Shown piece after piece: positions 7,388-16,667 of a stretch of 56,876 nucleotides of DNA (position 1 is its first letter; every line of letters starts with the position of its first letter). The stretch is from an uncultured Methylococcales bacterium (GTDB lineage: Bacteria; Pseudomonadota; Gammaproteobacteria; Methylococcales; Methylomonadaceae): NCBI GenBank assembly GCA_903902705.1, contig CAIUVX010000134.1, positions 1 through 56,876 of the forward strand, in the 5' to 3' direction. The position numbers were made by a program, and so were the translations under genes. The notes under the pieces were generated by a model. The model did no database searches. It was not told the origin of the DNA and saw only the letters and a list, made by a program, of their open reading frames with translations.

Positions 7388-10300
7388 ATGTCTAAATTTT
7401 TTATTAATCGCCCGATTGTGGCGATAGTGATTGCCATTTTAATGGTCATTATGGGAATGGTCGCAATGACGGGCTTACCCATCGCGCTATTTCCCAATCT
7501 TGCCCCGCCTGAAATTCAAGTTGTCGCTAACTACACAGGTGCAGACGCACTGACGATGGAGCAAGCTGTTGCCACACCGATAGAACAGCAAATGTCTGGC
7601 GTGGATAACATGACCTATATGTATTCCGTTAATACCAACAGCGGTTCGACGACGCTGCGAGTGGATTTCGGCGTAGAAACCGAAGCGAATACCGATCAAA
7701 TTTTAACGCAAATGCGGCAATCACAAGCCGCTTCACAACTGCCGCCTGCGGTGAACACTCAAGGCGTAACGGTATCAAAATCAACGACTTCGCCGCTGAT
7801 GTTATTTGCGTTGTCTTCACCTAAAGGCACTTACGACAACGTTTTTCTAGCCAATTACGCTTATATTAATATCAACGATCAATTACTGCGTGTTAAAGGT
7901 ATTGCCACAGTGTCGGTGTTTGGCGCGGGTCAATATGCGATGCGTATCTGGGTTAAGCCCGATAAACTTGCGGCAATGGATATTACCATTCCTGAAATCG
8001 TCAGTGCGGTGCAGGCGCAAAACACCGTTAATCCTGCTGGACAAGTCGGTGGTGAACCGATACCACAAGGGCAGGAATTTACTTATGCCTTACGCGCACA
8101 AGGACGGTTGTCAACGGAAGAACAGTTTGGCAATATTGTGTTGCGTATTAATAAATCAGGCTCAGTGGTACGCCTTAAAGATGTTGGACGTATTGAATTA
8201 GGAGCGCAAAACTATTCAGTATCCAGTCGTTTAAATGGTAAGCCCACGGCTTTAATTGCCCTGTATCAATTACCAGGTAGTAACGCACTAGAAGCAGCGG
8301 AGGGCGCGAAAAAAGTCATGGAGGAGCTTAAAAAAAGTTTCCCTGCTGATTTGGAATATGCTGTTGCTCTCGATACCACGTTAGCCGTCACCGCAGGTAT
8401 TGATGACATAAAACATACGCTGTTTGAAGCCATCGTACTGGTGATTATTGTGGTGTATTTGTTTTTACAAGGCTGGCGACCCACATTAATTCCGTTGCTG
8501 GCTATCCCTGTATCATTGGTCGGCACGTTTGCTGTTTTTCCACTGTTTGGTTTTTCCATTAATACCTTATCGCTGTTTGGTTTAGTGCTTGCCGTTGGTT
8601 TAGTGGTTGATGATGCCATTGTGGTGGTGGAAGCCGTGGAACATCACATTGAACATGGCTTATCGCCGAAAGATGCAACCCTGAAAGCAATGGAAGAAGT
8701 CACAGGGCCTGTGATTGCAACCACTTTAGTGTTAATAGCGGTATTCGTACCGACTGCGTTTATTCCCGGCATTACAGGCAGAATTTATCAGCCGTTCGCG
8801 GTCACTATTGCCATATCGGTGTTTCTGTCGTCATTTAACGCCTTAACCTTAACGCCTGCTTTATGTGCGTTGATATTAAAACCCAGAAAACACTCCGATA
8901 GCTTATTGCAACGCTTTTTTAATGGCTTCAACCGCGTGTTTGGGCGTATTACCGATGGCTATGTGGGGGTGTGCGGTGTATTAATAAAACGTATGATATT
9001 AGGCTTGGTATTACTGGCGAGCTTTACGTTTATGGCAGGTAGTTTGGGTGGCAGTATTGCCACAGGGTTTTTACCTGATGAAGATCAAGGTTATCTCTAT
9101 GGGGCATTGCAATTGCCTAACGCTACGTCTTTTCAACGTACCAGTGAAGTGGCAAAACAGGCAGAAGACATCATCAAAAATACCGCTGGGGTGGAATATG
9201 TGTCTTCGGTGGTGGGTTACAATCTACTCAGTCAAGCAAACACCACTTATAACACCTTCTTCTTTATTACTCTGAAAGATTGGGACGTGCGTAAACTGCC
9301 TGAAGAGCAATACACCGCGATTAAGCAACACATTAATAAAGAGCTATCAAAACTATCTGGAGGTATTGCGATGGTGTTTCCACCACCCGCTATTCCAGGG
9401 GTAGGAACATCGGGCGGGGTTAGTTTTGTTCTCGAAGACCGCGCAGGTAAAGATGTTGCCTTTTTGGCTGGAAATGTCCAAAAATTCATGAAAGCCGCGA
9501 GCGAACGCCCTGAACTCACGCGAGTATTTACCACTTTTATTCCCAGTGTGCCGCAGTTATTTGTTGAGGTTGACCAAGACAAAGTTATTAAACAAGGGGT
9601 GAAATTAACTGATGTTTATCAAACCTTACAGTATTACATGGGCAGTGGTTTCATCAATTACTTCAATCGCTTCGGACGGCAATGGCAGGTTTATCTTGCT
9701 TCAGAAGGCGAGTATCGCACCACCACGGATCAGTTAGGGCAGTTTTATGTGCGTAATGATAGTGGTACAACCGTGCCGTTATCGGCATTAACGTCAATAC
9801 GCAGTATCGAAGGTCCTGAATTTACCATGCGTTATAACCTGTATCGCAGCGCACAAATTATGGCATCCGCCAACGCAGGATACAGTGAAGATCAAGCCAT
9901 GAAAGCAATGGAAGAAGTGTTTGCCGCGACTATGCCCAGCGACATGGGTTATGACTATATCGGTATGAGTTATCAATCTTTCATCGCCAAACAAGGTGTA
10001 CCGCCATCGGTTATTTTCGCTTTCGCCTTGTTATGCGTATTTTTAATTTTAGCGGCACAATACGAAAGTTGGTCATTACCGTTTAGTGTGTTGCTCACTA
10101 CGCCAGTTGCGGTTTTTGGGTTATTTTTTGCTCTAAAAATGGGCGGCTTTGAAAACAATATTTACGCACAAATTGGTTTAGTCATGCTGATTGGTTTATC
10201 GGCAAAAAATGCGATTTTAATCGTCGAATTTGCCAAAATGGGCGTAGAAGAAGGCAAGCCTTTAGTGGAAGCCGCATTGGAAGGTGCGAAATTACGGCTA

Positions 10301-10534
10301 CGTCCTATTTTAATGACCAGCTTTGCCTTTATTTTAGGCTGTGTTCCCTTAGCCTTAGCTACGGGCGCAGGTTCTTTATCACGGCAAGTTATCGGTTTTG
10401 CGGTTATTGGTGGTATGGCAGCGGCTTCAATGATTGGTATATTTCTTGTTCCCCTAAGCTTTTACTTCATAGAAAGAATAACTCATCGTAAAGCTGCCCC
10501 GATAACGCTGAACAAGGAAACCAACCATGAATAA
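7388..10534 (+). CDS. HAE1-type RND multidrug efflux permease
   Basis: This proton-driven inner-membrane pump takes hydrophobic and amphiphilic substrates. The 1048 aa show the usual duplicated plan: TM1 at the N-terminus (SKFFINRPIVAIVIAILMV), a large periplasmic loop, then TM2-6 with the proton-relay aspartates in VLAVGLVVDDAIVVVE. A second loop and TM8-12 follow, with GLSAKNAILIVEFA. The SxGFLPDEDQGY stretch marks the start of the second porter loop. Overall wording is closest to MexF/AcrB-like HAE1 pumps. The start overlaps nothing, and the stop overlaps the outer-membrane factor start by 8 nt, indicating one operon. Confidence 0.95.
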   Translation: MSKFFINRPIVAIVIAILMVIMGMVAMTGLPIALFPNLAPPEIQVVANYTGADALTMEQAVATPIEQQMSGVDNMTYMYSVNTNSGSTTLRVDFGVETEANTDQILTQMRQSQAASQLPPAVNTQGVTVSKSTTSPLMLFALSSPKGTYDNVFLANYAYININDQLLRVKGIATVSVFGAGQYAMRIWVKPDKLAAMDITIPEIVSAVQAQNTVNPAGQVGGEPIPQGQEFTYALRAQGRLSTEEQFGNIVLRINKSGSVVRLKDVGRIELGAQNYSVSSRLNGKPTALIALYQLPGSNALEAAEGAKKVMEELKKSFPADLEYAVALDTTLAVTAGIDDIKHTLFEAIVLVIIVVYLFLQGWRPTLIPLLAIPVSLVGTFAVFPLFGFSINTLSLFGLVLAVGLVVDDAIVVVEAVEHHIEHGLSPKDATLKAMEEVTGPVIATTLVLIAVFVPTAFIPGITGRIYQPFAVTIAISVFLSSFNALTLTPALCALILKPRKHSDSLLQRFFNGFNRVFGRITDGYVGVCGVLIKRMILGLVLLASFTFMAGSLGGSIATGFLPDEDQGYLYGALQLPNATSFQRTSEVAKQAEDIIKNTAGVEYVSSVVGYNLLSQANTTYNTFFFITLKDWDVRKLPEEQYTAIKQHINKELSKLSGGIAMVFPPPAIPGVGTSGGVSFVLEDRAGKDVAFLAGNVQKFMKAASERPELTRVFTTFIPSVPQLFVEVDQDKVIKQGVKLTDVYQTLQYYMGSGFINYFNRFGRQWQVYLASEGEYRTTTDQLGQFYVRNDSGTTVPLSALTSIRSIEGPEFTMRYNLYRSAQIMASANAGYSEDQAMKAMEEVFAATMPSDMGYDYIGMSYQSFIAKQGVPPSVIFAFALLCVFLILAAQYESWSLPFSVLLTTPVAVFGLFFALKMGGFENNIYAQIGLVMLIGLSAKNAILIVEFAKMGVEEGKPLVEAALEGAKLRLRPILMTSFAFILGCVPLALATGAGSLSRQVIGFAVIGGMAAASMIGIFLVPLSFYFIERITHRKAAPITLNKETNHE

Positions 10535-11942
10535 ATTGTTAGCTGTTTCTATCGCCGCGCTGCTGTCAGGCTGTACCGTTGGTCCCGATTATATAAAGCC
10601 TGAGATTAACACACCTACGCAATGGCGTAACAGCGTTAAAGAAACGCAAAATACCACCAACAGCCAATGGTGGAAGCAACTAAACGATCCTGTATTGAAT
10701 CGCTTGATACACCAAGCTATTCAGGGCAACTACGATTTAAAAATTGCTATTGCGCGTGTTGATCAATACATGGGCTTATATGGCTCGACACGCTCTAATT
10801 TATTTCCAAAGTTTTCAGGCTCATATAACGCGCAAACGGGTAACCCTAGCGTCATTAACCCTGCTGCCGATGATCAGGTGAATTTAAGTGGCAACATGAA
10901 CTGGCAAATTGACTTGTGGGGTGAGTTAAGACGAGCTAATGAAGCCGCTTTGGCAAATTTTCTAAGTCAGGAAGCTACGCAACAAGCCGTGATGTTGACC
11001 TTAGTGAGTGAAATAGCAAAAACGTATGTCAACTTGCGTGAGCTAGACAAACAGCTGGAAATCACCAAAGAAACCGTCGCCGCACTTAAAGAAGGTTTAC
11101 GCATTAATACCCTGAGGTTCACAGAAGGCTATACTTCTAATTTAGAAGTACAGCAAAACGACTCAGAATATCAACGCCGTAGTGCGCAAATTCCACTATA
11201 TGAACAACAAGTCGCACTGACTGAAAATGCCTTGGCGGTGTTATTAGGCTCAAATCCGCGTGCGATTGAACGCGGCTTACCGATAGATAAACTCAAATTA
11301 CCCGCTGTTCCCTCAGGTTTACCCTCTGATTTATTAGTTAGACGACCCGATATTGCCAGAGCAGAACAACAACTCATTGCCGCGAATGCCCAAATCGGCG
11401 TGGCACGAGCGCAATATTTTCCTAACATCCGCCTGACAGGTAACGTTGGGCAAGTCAGTACCCAAGTCGCTGGTTTGTTTACACCTGGAGCGAATTTTTG
11501 GACAGTCGGTTCAGCGGTACTTACGCCTATTTTTACCGCTGGCAAAATAGCAGGTGACGTACGCGCCGCCGAAGCCGTACAAAAAGCCGCCGTAGCCAAT
11601 TATCGAAAAACCATTATCACGGGCTTTAGCGAATTTGAAAACGCGCTGATTAGTTTAATAAAAACTCAGCAACAACAAGACAAACAAAATGACCGCGTGG
11701 CAGCCAACCAAAACTATTACCACCTGTCGAAAGTGCGCTATGAAGAAGGTTATGTTAATTACCTCGTCGAACTCGATGCAATAAGACAATTATTTGATGC
11801 ACAAATTGAACTGACCACCGCCCGCGCAGACACATTTAAATCCTCTATTGATTTATATCTCGCAATGGGTGGCGGTTGGATAGTTGAACAAGAAAAAGCC
11901 GCTACTTTGCCAAAACCAAAACCAGCAGTGTATTTTCCTTAA
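10527..11942 (+). CDS. RND efflux outer-membrane factor lipoprotein (NodT/OprM family)
   Basis: This is the outer-membrane channel of the tripartite efflux system. A lipobox (LLSGC, Cys16) is followed by TVGPDY, the typical OprM-family opening. Two OEP repeats follow, including WQIDLWGELRRANEAALANFL, VRRPDIARAEQQLIAANAQIGVARAQYFP and YEEGYVNYLVELDAIRQLFDAQ. Its 471 aa length is normal. It overlaps the pump gene by 8 nt, so the three genes are translationally coupled. Confidence 0.94.
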   Translation: MNKLLAVSIAALLSGCTVGPDYIKPEINTPTQWRNSVKETQNTTNSQWWKQLNDPVLNRLIHQAIQGNYDLKIAIARVDQYMGLYGSTRSNLFPKFSGSYNAQTGNPSVINPAADDQVNLSGNMNWQIDLWGELRRANEAALANFLSQEATQQAVMLTLVSEIAKTYVNLRELDKQLEITKETVAALKEGLRINTLRFTEGYTSNLEVQQNDSEYQRRSAQIPLYEQQVALTENALAVLLGSNPRAIERGLPIDKLKLPAVPSGLPSDLLVRRPDIARAEQQLIAANAQIGVARAQYFPNIRLTGNVGQVSTQVAGLFTPGANFWTVGSAVLTPIFTAGKIAGDVRAAEAVQKAAVANYRKTIITGFSEFENALISLIKTQQQQDKQNDRVAANQNYYHLSKVRYEEGYVNYLVELDAIRQLFDAQIELTTARADTFKSSIDLYLAMGGGWIVEQEKAATLPKPKPAVYFP

Positions 11943-12030
11943 GCGAATAATCACTAAAAACTTAATTCCACTGTCACATATTTACGATATAATATCGACT
12001 TTCAATAACTTGCAATCTTAGGAATAACTT

Positions 12031-12561
12031 ATGAAAAACAAATATTTAGTTCTTGTTCTTGCACTTGCCAGCGTCAGTGTTATTAGTACCGCACAAGCTG
12101 AAAAAATCGGCAAATTACCTTCAATCGAACCAGCAGTAGCTACTGCGGTTGCAGCTGCACCTAATGATAATGAACTTGAAATGTTTCGTTTCGCTCTGGA
12201 AATGGAGAAAACTGCATTCGTTAAGAAATCGATGGCATTAGACCCAGCGCAAGAAGATAAGTTTATGGGTGCGTTCTATGTTTTTAACGCTAAACTGGTG
12301 AAATTAAATGAAAAACGTTTAGCAATCATCGCAGATTATGTGGCTAACTTTGATAAAATGACTGACGCTAAAGCGGATGAACTTACTAAACGTATGTTTG
12401 ATTTTCGCACTCAACGTACTGCACTTAACGCGTCTTACTATAAAGCAGTAAAAAAAGCGACTTCGTCAATCGTTGCTGCGCGTGCGATGCAAATTGAAAA
12501 TATTGTACAAGGTGCCGCCGATGTGGCTATCAGCTCTAAATTGCCTTTGATGACAAAGTAA
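12031..12561 (+). CDS. Exported hypothetical protein, helical
   Basis: The 176 aa product has a Sec signal peptide (residues 1-23, ending TAQA). The mature part is predicted mostly alpha-helical, with many Ala, Lys and Glu. The start follows TTAGGAATAACTT, and a TATAAT at 11988-11993 could serve its own promoter. It lies downstream of the efflux operon but with 88 nt between, so it may be separately transcribed. A strong terminator follows. I cannot name a family with confidence; Spy/CpxP-like periplasmic helical proteins are a possibility by size and composition only. Confidence 0.7.
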   Translation: MKNKYLVLVLALASVSVISTAQAEKIGKLPSIEPAVATAVAAAPNDNELEMFRFALEMEKTAFVKKSMALDPAQEDKFMGAFYVFNAKLVKLNEKRLAIIADYVANFDKMTDAKADELTKRMFDFRTQRTALNASYYKAVKKATSSIVAARAMQIENIVQGAADVAISSKLPLMTK

Positions 12562-12599
12562 TCAGTTTAGTAGGATGAGGTAAACCTCAGCCACACTGC

Positions 12600-12642
12600 A
12601 AAAAAGCCCTGTGAGTCTTTACCTTCTCACAGGGCTTTTTTG
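12600..12642. terminator. Strong rho-independent terminator
   Basis: A 15-nt stem, AAAAAGCCCTGTGAG paired with CTCACAGGGCTTTTT, encloses a loop of about ten bases and ends in a T run. It terminates the exported-protein gene and separates it from the flavoprotein operon. Confidence 0.9.
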
Positions 12643-12677
12643 TTTACAACGAACTAAAACAAACAACAGGAAAAACC

Positions 12678-14396
12678 ATGAAAAAAGATAAACCTATGAA
12701 AATCATTATCGTGGGTGGCGTAGCAGGCGGCGCATCCTGTGCAGCACGTTTACGCCGATTAGATGAAAATGCAGAAATTCTGATGGTGGAGCGTGGACCT
12801 TATGTGTCTTATGCGAACTGTGGATTGCCTTATCATATTGGCGGTGTGATTGAAAAAGAATCCAGCCTGTTAGTTGCCAATGAGGAAACTTTTCGCACTC
12901 AGTTTGCCATTGATGTGCGTACTCGCTGCGAAGCGATTGCTATTTCTCCACAAGAAAAAACCGTCCAACTGCGTAATGTGCTGACGGGTGAAATTACCAA
13001 TGAGGCTTACGATAAATTAGTGCTATCACCTGGTGCGGTATCCGTTCGCCCCCCTTTTCCCAACATAGATTTAGCAGGGATTTTTCACGTCAGAACTGTA
13101 CCTGATGCCAGAGAAATTTGTGAATGGATTGAAAAAGGCAATCCATTTCTCGCGGGCATACATCGTTACTCAGGATTCCAAACCTTAAGACCCAAGCCAC
13201 GCGCTGTGGTGATTGGCGGCGGCTTCATTGGTTTAGAAATGATAGAAAACCTAGTGCATCGCGGCTTTGATGTCACACTGGTGGAAATGCTCGACCAAGT
13301 ATTACCGCCGATTGATAAAGAACACGCACAAGTCGTGGAAAGTTATTTAAAGAACAATGGCGTTCATTTGGCACTTGCCGACGGCGTGGCAGGATTCAAA
13401 CAGGCGGCAAACGGTGTCATTGATGTCGAAACCCAATCAGGAAAAACTTATCCTGCCAATTTGGTGATTCTCGCTCTCGGTGTGCGCCCAGATACCACAC
13501 TGGCAAAAATGGCGGGCTTAGAAATTGGTGAACGCGGTGGCATTCGTGTCAATGATCAGATGCTAACCAGTGACCCGCACATCTTTGCCGTTGGTGATGC
13601 CGTTGAAGTCAAAGATTTTGTCACGGGCGAGTGGAGTCTGATTGCCCTCGCAGGGCCTGCTAACCGTCAAGGTCGAATTGCCGCCGATGTCATTGCAGGA
13701 CGTGATTCTCGTTTTCGAGGCACACAAGGCACAGCCATTGTTGGGCTATTTGGCTCGGTCGTTGCGTGGACAGGTGTCAGTGAAAAAACTATGACACGAC
13801 TGGGTGATACCGATTACGAAAAAATTTACCTCTATCCAAATTCCCACGCAGGCTATTATCCCAATGCGAAGCCCATCGCTATGAAAGTGATTTTTCGTAA
13901 ATCCAATGGTCGGTTGCTAGGTGCGCAAGCATTAGGTGAAGATGGCGTGGACAAACGCATTAGCGCGTTCGCTGCCCTGTTACAAATGGGGGCTACCATT
14001 TATGATCTTGAAGAATCTGAACTATGCTACGCGCCAGCGTTTGGCAGTGCTAAAGACCCCGTAAATTTTGCTGGCATGATTGCTGCCGATGTCCTCAGTG
14101 GCGATATGCCGCTCAGTCATTGGCGTGAAGCGATGAATGAATTTCTCTTGGATGTCCGCGAGCCGATGGAATTGGCAGTGGAAAGCGTACCAAATGCAGT
14201 TAATATACCGCTGGGACAAATTCGCACCCGTCTCGATGAACTACCCCGCGACCGTGAGATTCATGTAATATGCCGCTCTGGGCAACGCGCCTATTATGCG
14301 ACGCGCATACTGTTACAGCATGGCTTTAACGCCAAAACTATCTCAGGCGGAATGCTGTCACTGGCACACAACTATTTGCTCAACACTAAACTGTAG
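12678..14396 (+). CDS. FAD-dependent CoA-disulfide-reductase-like protein with C-terminal rhodanese domain
   Basis: The N-terminal 450 residues are a class III pyridine nucleotide-disulfide reductase: FAD motif KIIIVGGVAGGASCAARLRR, single redox cysteine in SYANCGLPYH (Cys48), NAD motif VVIGGGFIGLEMIENL, and second FAD motif IFAVGDAVEV. The C-terminal 110 residues form a rhodanese domain with active-site loop CRSGQR (Cys532). Proteins of this fusion (CoADR-Rhd) reduce CoA disulfide or persulfide, or polysulfide, using NAD(P)H; the substrate here is unknown. AACAGGA precedes the first ATG; a second ATG six codons later would also fit. The next gene starts 12 nt downstream. Confidence 0.88.
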   Translation: MKKDKPMKIIIVGGVAGGASCAARLRRLDENAEILMVERGPYVSYANCGLPYHIGGVIEKESSLLVANEETFRTQFAIDVRTRCEAIAISPQEKTVQLRNVLTGEITNEAYDKLVLSPGAVSVRPPFPNIDLAGIFHVRTVPDAREICEWIEKGNPFLAGIHRYSGFQTLRPKPRAVVIGGGFIGLEMIENLVHRGFDVTLVEMLDQVLPPIDKEHAQVVESYLKNNGVHLALADGVAGFKQAANGVIDVETQSGKTYPANLVILALGVRPDTTLAKMAGLEIGERGGIRVNDQMLTSDPHIFAVGDAVEVKDFVTGEWSLIALAGPANRQGRIAADVIAGRDSRFRGTQGTAIVGLFGSVVAWTGVSEKTMTRLGDTDYEKIYLYPNSHAGYYPNAKPIAMKVIFRKSNGRLLGAQALGEDGVDKRISAFAALLQMGATIYDLEESELCYAPAFGSAKDPVNFAGMIAADVLSGDMPLSHWREAMNEFLLDVREPMELAVESVPNAVNIPLGQIRTRLDELPRDREIHVICRSGQRAYYATRILLQHGFNAKTISGGMLSLAHNYLLNTKL

Positions 14397-14408
14397 AGAC
14401 TCATTGTT

Positions 14409-14933
14409 ATGCTGAAAAACACTGATAAAAAAGAAGGCATGAAGGAAAAATTCCTCCATGAAGTGACAGAGTATTTAATAAATGTTTGTTATCTCGCCCT
14501 CGTGTTCGCCGCTTTCACCCAGTATCAACGATTTCTGCTGGCGGCTCATGATATTGATTACACCAATTATGGGGTGGCAGTGATTAAAGCCTTGGTTCTC
14601 GGAAAAGTCATTATGATTGGCTCTATGTTCCGCCTCGGTCAGGGTCTTGAGGATAAGCCCTTAGTATATCCAACGCTTTACAAGACCGTCATTTTCATTC
14701 TCTTTGTCGGTGCTTTTAAGTTTATCGAACATCTCATTGAAGTGCTTTGGCATGGAGAGGCATTCACAATAGAACTTTTTATCCTCTCTAAGCAAGGACT
14801 CGATGAATTGCTTGCCAATAGCTTGGTGGTTTTCGTGGCTTTTCTGCCCTTCTTTGCACTCAAAGAGTTAGGGCGGGTATTTGGAACTGACAAAATATGG
14901 AATGTCTTTTTTCGGAATAGAGACAACCAGTGA
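14409..14933 (+). CDS. Uncharacterised four-helix inner-membrane protein
   Basis: The 174 aa protein has about four hydrophobic segments: YLINVCYLALVFAAFTQY, GVAVIKALVLGKVIMIGSMF, TVIFILFVGAFKFIEHLI and LLANSLVVFVAFLPFFAL. Polar ends follow (RVFGTDKIWNVFF). I do not recognise a named family. It follows the flavoprotein gene by 12 nt, so co-transcription is likely. A frameshifted fragment of a paralogue lies at 15286-15520, which shows the gene has been duplicated at least once in this lineage. Confidence 0.75.
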   Translation: MLKNTDKKEGMKEKFLHEVTEYLINVCYLALVFAAFTQYQRFLLAAHDIDYTNYGVAVIKALVLGKVIMIGSMFRLGQGLEDKPLVYPTLYKTVIFILFVGAFKFIEHLIEVLWHGEAFTIELFILSKQGLDELLANSLVVFVAFLPFFALKELGRVFGTDKIWNVFFRNRDNQ

Positions 14934-14960
14934 ATTGAGTTGGTATTGTCATCTTGAATG

Positions 14961-15149
14961 CCGTTATTTTGTGAATACGACTCTGCGTTGACTGTTAAAG
15001 ATTTTATGCTGAGCCACGGCTACATTAAGAACGACTTTGATGTGCAGAAATGGGCTGCACCAGAATTTCTTGAGCAGGCGGCAAGAGAATTACTGGAAGA
15101 TAGTTGGAAGAAAGAAACGGGTAATAAGTTACCCTCCGCTTCGGAGTAA
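14961..15149 (+). pseudogene. Fragment resembling the C-terminus of an ABC substrate-binding protein
   Basis: The open frame reads DFMLSHGYIKNDFDVQKWAAPEFLEQAARELL. Its G-Y/F-I-xx-DFD-x-xxWAAPEFLE pattern is like the C-terminal helix of TauA/SsuA-type periplasmic binding proteins. There is no plausible N-terminus and only about 60 codons, so it reads as a 3' remnant. It is the first of three gene scraps between two intact genes. Confidence 0.4.
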
Positions 15150-15232
15150 ACAACATCCGCTCACACTCCATTCGCTCAGCGAGTCTTGAGCGGCGTACCA
15201 ATTCAAGTACATCAGGGTTTAATCCTGTCAAC
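15150..15232 (-). pseudogene. Fragment of a sulP 3' region (STAS domain end)
   Basis: On the minus strand this encodes GLNPDVLELVRRSRLAERMECERMLF, close to the last residues of the intact SulP transporter (AGLNPDVLEVVRRSGLAERLGRERMLF) encoded at 16668-18320. The nucleotide match to 16710-16800 is obvious by eye, for instance the shared AAGTACATCAGGGTTTAATC. The rest of the gene is missing, so this is a duplicated and decayed fragment. Confidence 0.7.
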
Positions 15233-15285
15233 CAAATAATTAAAATTAATTATCGCTTTTGGGTCGTAATCTGGAGCATAAACCC

Positions 15286-15520
15286 TTGATTTACCCTACA
15301 CTTCACAAGATGTTTCTCTTCAGTGTTTTTATTGGAATATTCAGCATTATTGAACATCTGGTTAAAGGGTCTTGTGGGCTTCTTTGAGAAAGAGCATCGT
15401 AAATTGCTTGCCAACAGTTTGGTTATTTTCGTGGTGTTGATTCCCTTTTTCACACTCAACAAAGTTGGAGTGAGTGTTCGGACAGGACACGATGTGGAGT
15501 CTATTTTTTCGGAAAATTAA
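15286..15520 (+). pseudogene. Frameshifted fragment of a paralogue of the 14409 membrane protein
   Basis: One frame reads LIYPTLHKMFLFSVFIGIF and then SIIEHLV, matching LVYPTLYKTVIFILFVGAF and IEHLI of the intact gene. After about position 15360 the homology moves to another frame (KLLANSLVIFVVLIPFFTLNKVG versus ELLANSLVVFVAFLPFFALKELG). The 5' two thirds are missing. This is therefore a decayed copy, not a working gene. Confidence 0.75.
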
Positions 15521-15644
15521 TAAAGTGTTGTCGTGACAAGGAAAATTATTTTAGCTAGATTTGAATCCAAGTTTTATAGTACCATCCTAAAGCGCAGTTT
15601 TTAATTTACTCGGATTCGCAAATCCAATAAACAAAAATATTATT

Positions 15645-16529
15645 ATGAAGACACATAAACAAAAGTCCAACAGCCTGAAATTTGTACTCAGCTTGTCGCT
15701 AGCACTCGGTGCGCAATGTCTTTATGCCGAAGAGATTGTCAATTCAGTTAGTAATAGCACCGAAGAGTTTGCGTATAAAGCGCAAAATCCTTTAAGTCCA
15801 ACTTACAGCATCCCATTAAAATATACCTATCATGGTGGTGCTAAAAATGGTGGAGTATCAATTGGCAGTGTGCAGCCGATTATTCCAGTTTCACTGGGTT
15901 CTTGGAATATGATTAATCAGCTTTCATTAAATTTTATCGGCACTCCAGGTGGTGTACATGGTATCGCAGAACTACCAGAACCTTATGCTGGCTCAGGGGC
16001 TTATGGTCTGGGTGATACAACGTTTACCTCGCTTTTTACCCCTGTTAATTCTGATAGTGTTAGCTGGGGTTTCGGACCTACTTTCGTTTTTCCAACCGAT
16101 ACACTTTTTTCAGACATAACGAATCGTGCATCGAGGCAATTGGGTAGCGGAAAGTTTAGCGTCGGCCCTAGTGCTATGTTTGTAACGCAACCTAAACCTT
16201 GGGTTTTGGGACTTAATGTCAAACAAATTTGGTCAGTGATGGGTAGTCAAAGTCGCCTTGATGTGAGTCAAATGCAGTTAAAACCTTTTGTTAATTACAA
16301 TCTGTCAAATGGTTGGTATCTGGCTTCCAATATGGATACGGTCGTAAACTGGAATAACCATAACAACCCGCGTTGGACAATACCTGTTGGTGGCGGTGTG
16401 GGCAAAATATTTACAGTTGGCAATAATGCTATCAATATTCGTGCGGAAAGTTACTATAATCCCATAAAATCCACTCAAACCCCTGACTGGTCTGCCAATC
16501 TTAATGTTCAATTTCTTTTTGGAAAATAA
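15645..16529 (+). CDS. Outer-membrane beta-barrel protein (neuromedin-U/transporter-like family)
   Basis: The 294 aa protein has a Sec signal peptide (about residues 1-28, ending CLYA). An amphipathic beta-rich body with alternating aromatic residues follows, and the terminal strand NLNVQFLFGK ends with an aromatic residue near the C-terminus, as outer-membrane barrels do. Phrases such as VQPIIPVSLGSWNMINQLSLNFI and SWGFGPTFVFPT are typical of bacterial proteins annotated as neuromedin U or transporter. Substrate unknown. It is a single gene convergent with sulP, with a hairpin between the two 3' ends. Confidence 0.7.
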   Translation: MKTHKQKSNSLKFVLSLSLALGAQCLYAEEIVNSVSNSTEEFAYKAQNPLSPTYSIPLKYTYHGGAKNGGVSIGSVQPIIPVSLGSWNMINQLSLNFIGTPGGVHGIAELPEPYAGSGAYGLGDTTFTSLFTPVNSDSVSWGFGPTFVFPTDTLFSDITNRASRQLGSGKFSVGPSAMFVTQPKPWVLGLNVKQIWSVMGSQSRLDVSQMQLKPFVNYNLSNGWYLASNMDTVVNWNNHNNPRWTIPVGGGVGKIFTVGNNAINIRAESYYNPIKSTQTPDWSANLNVQFLFGK

Positions 16530-16615
16530 GTTGGTAGTTCGGATTAGCGATAACGTAACCCAACATTTGCTGAGGTTTTATATCAGTGCAATGGCTTAAT
16601 AATTATGTGATTGGG

Positions 16616-16643
16616 CGGAATACAAATCTAGGTTTGTATTCCG
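16616..16643. terminator. Hairpin terminator between the barrel protein gene and sulP
   Basis: The arms CGGAATACAAA and TTTGTATTCCG are perfectly complementary around TCTAGG. It lies between convergent genes. There is no strong T run, so termination strength is uncertain. Confidence 0.55.
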
Positions 16644-16667
16644 AAAACACAGTACCCAAACAGCCAT

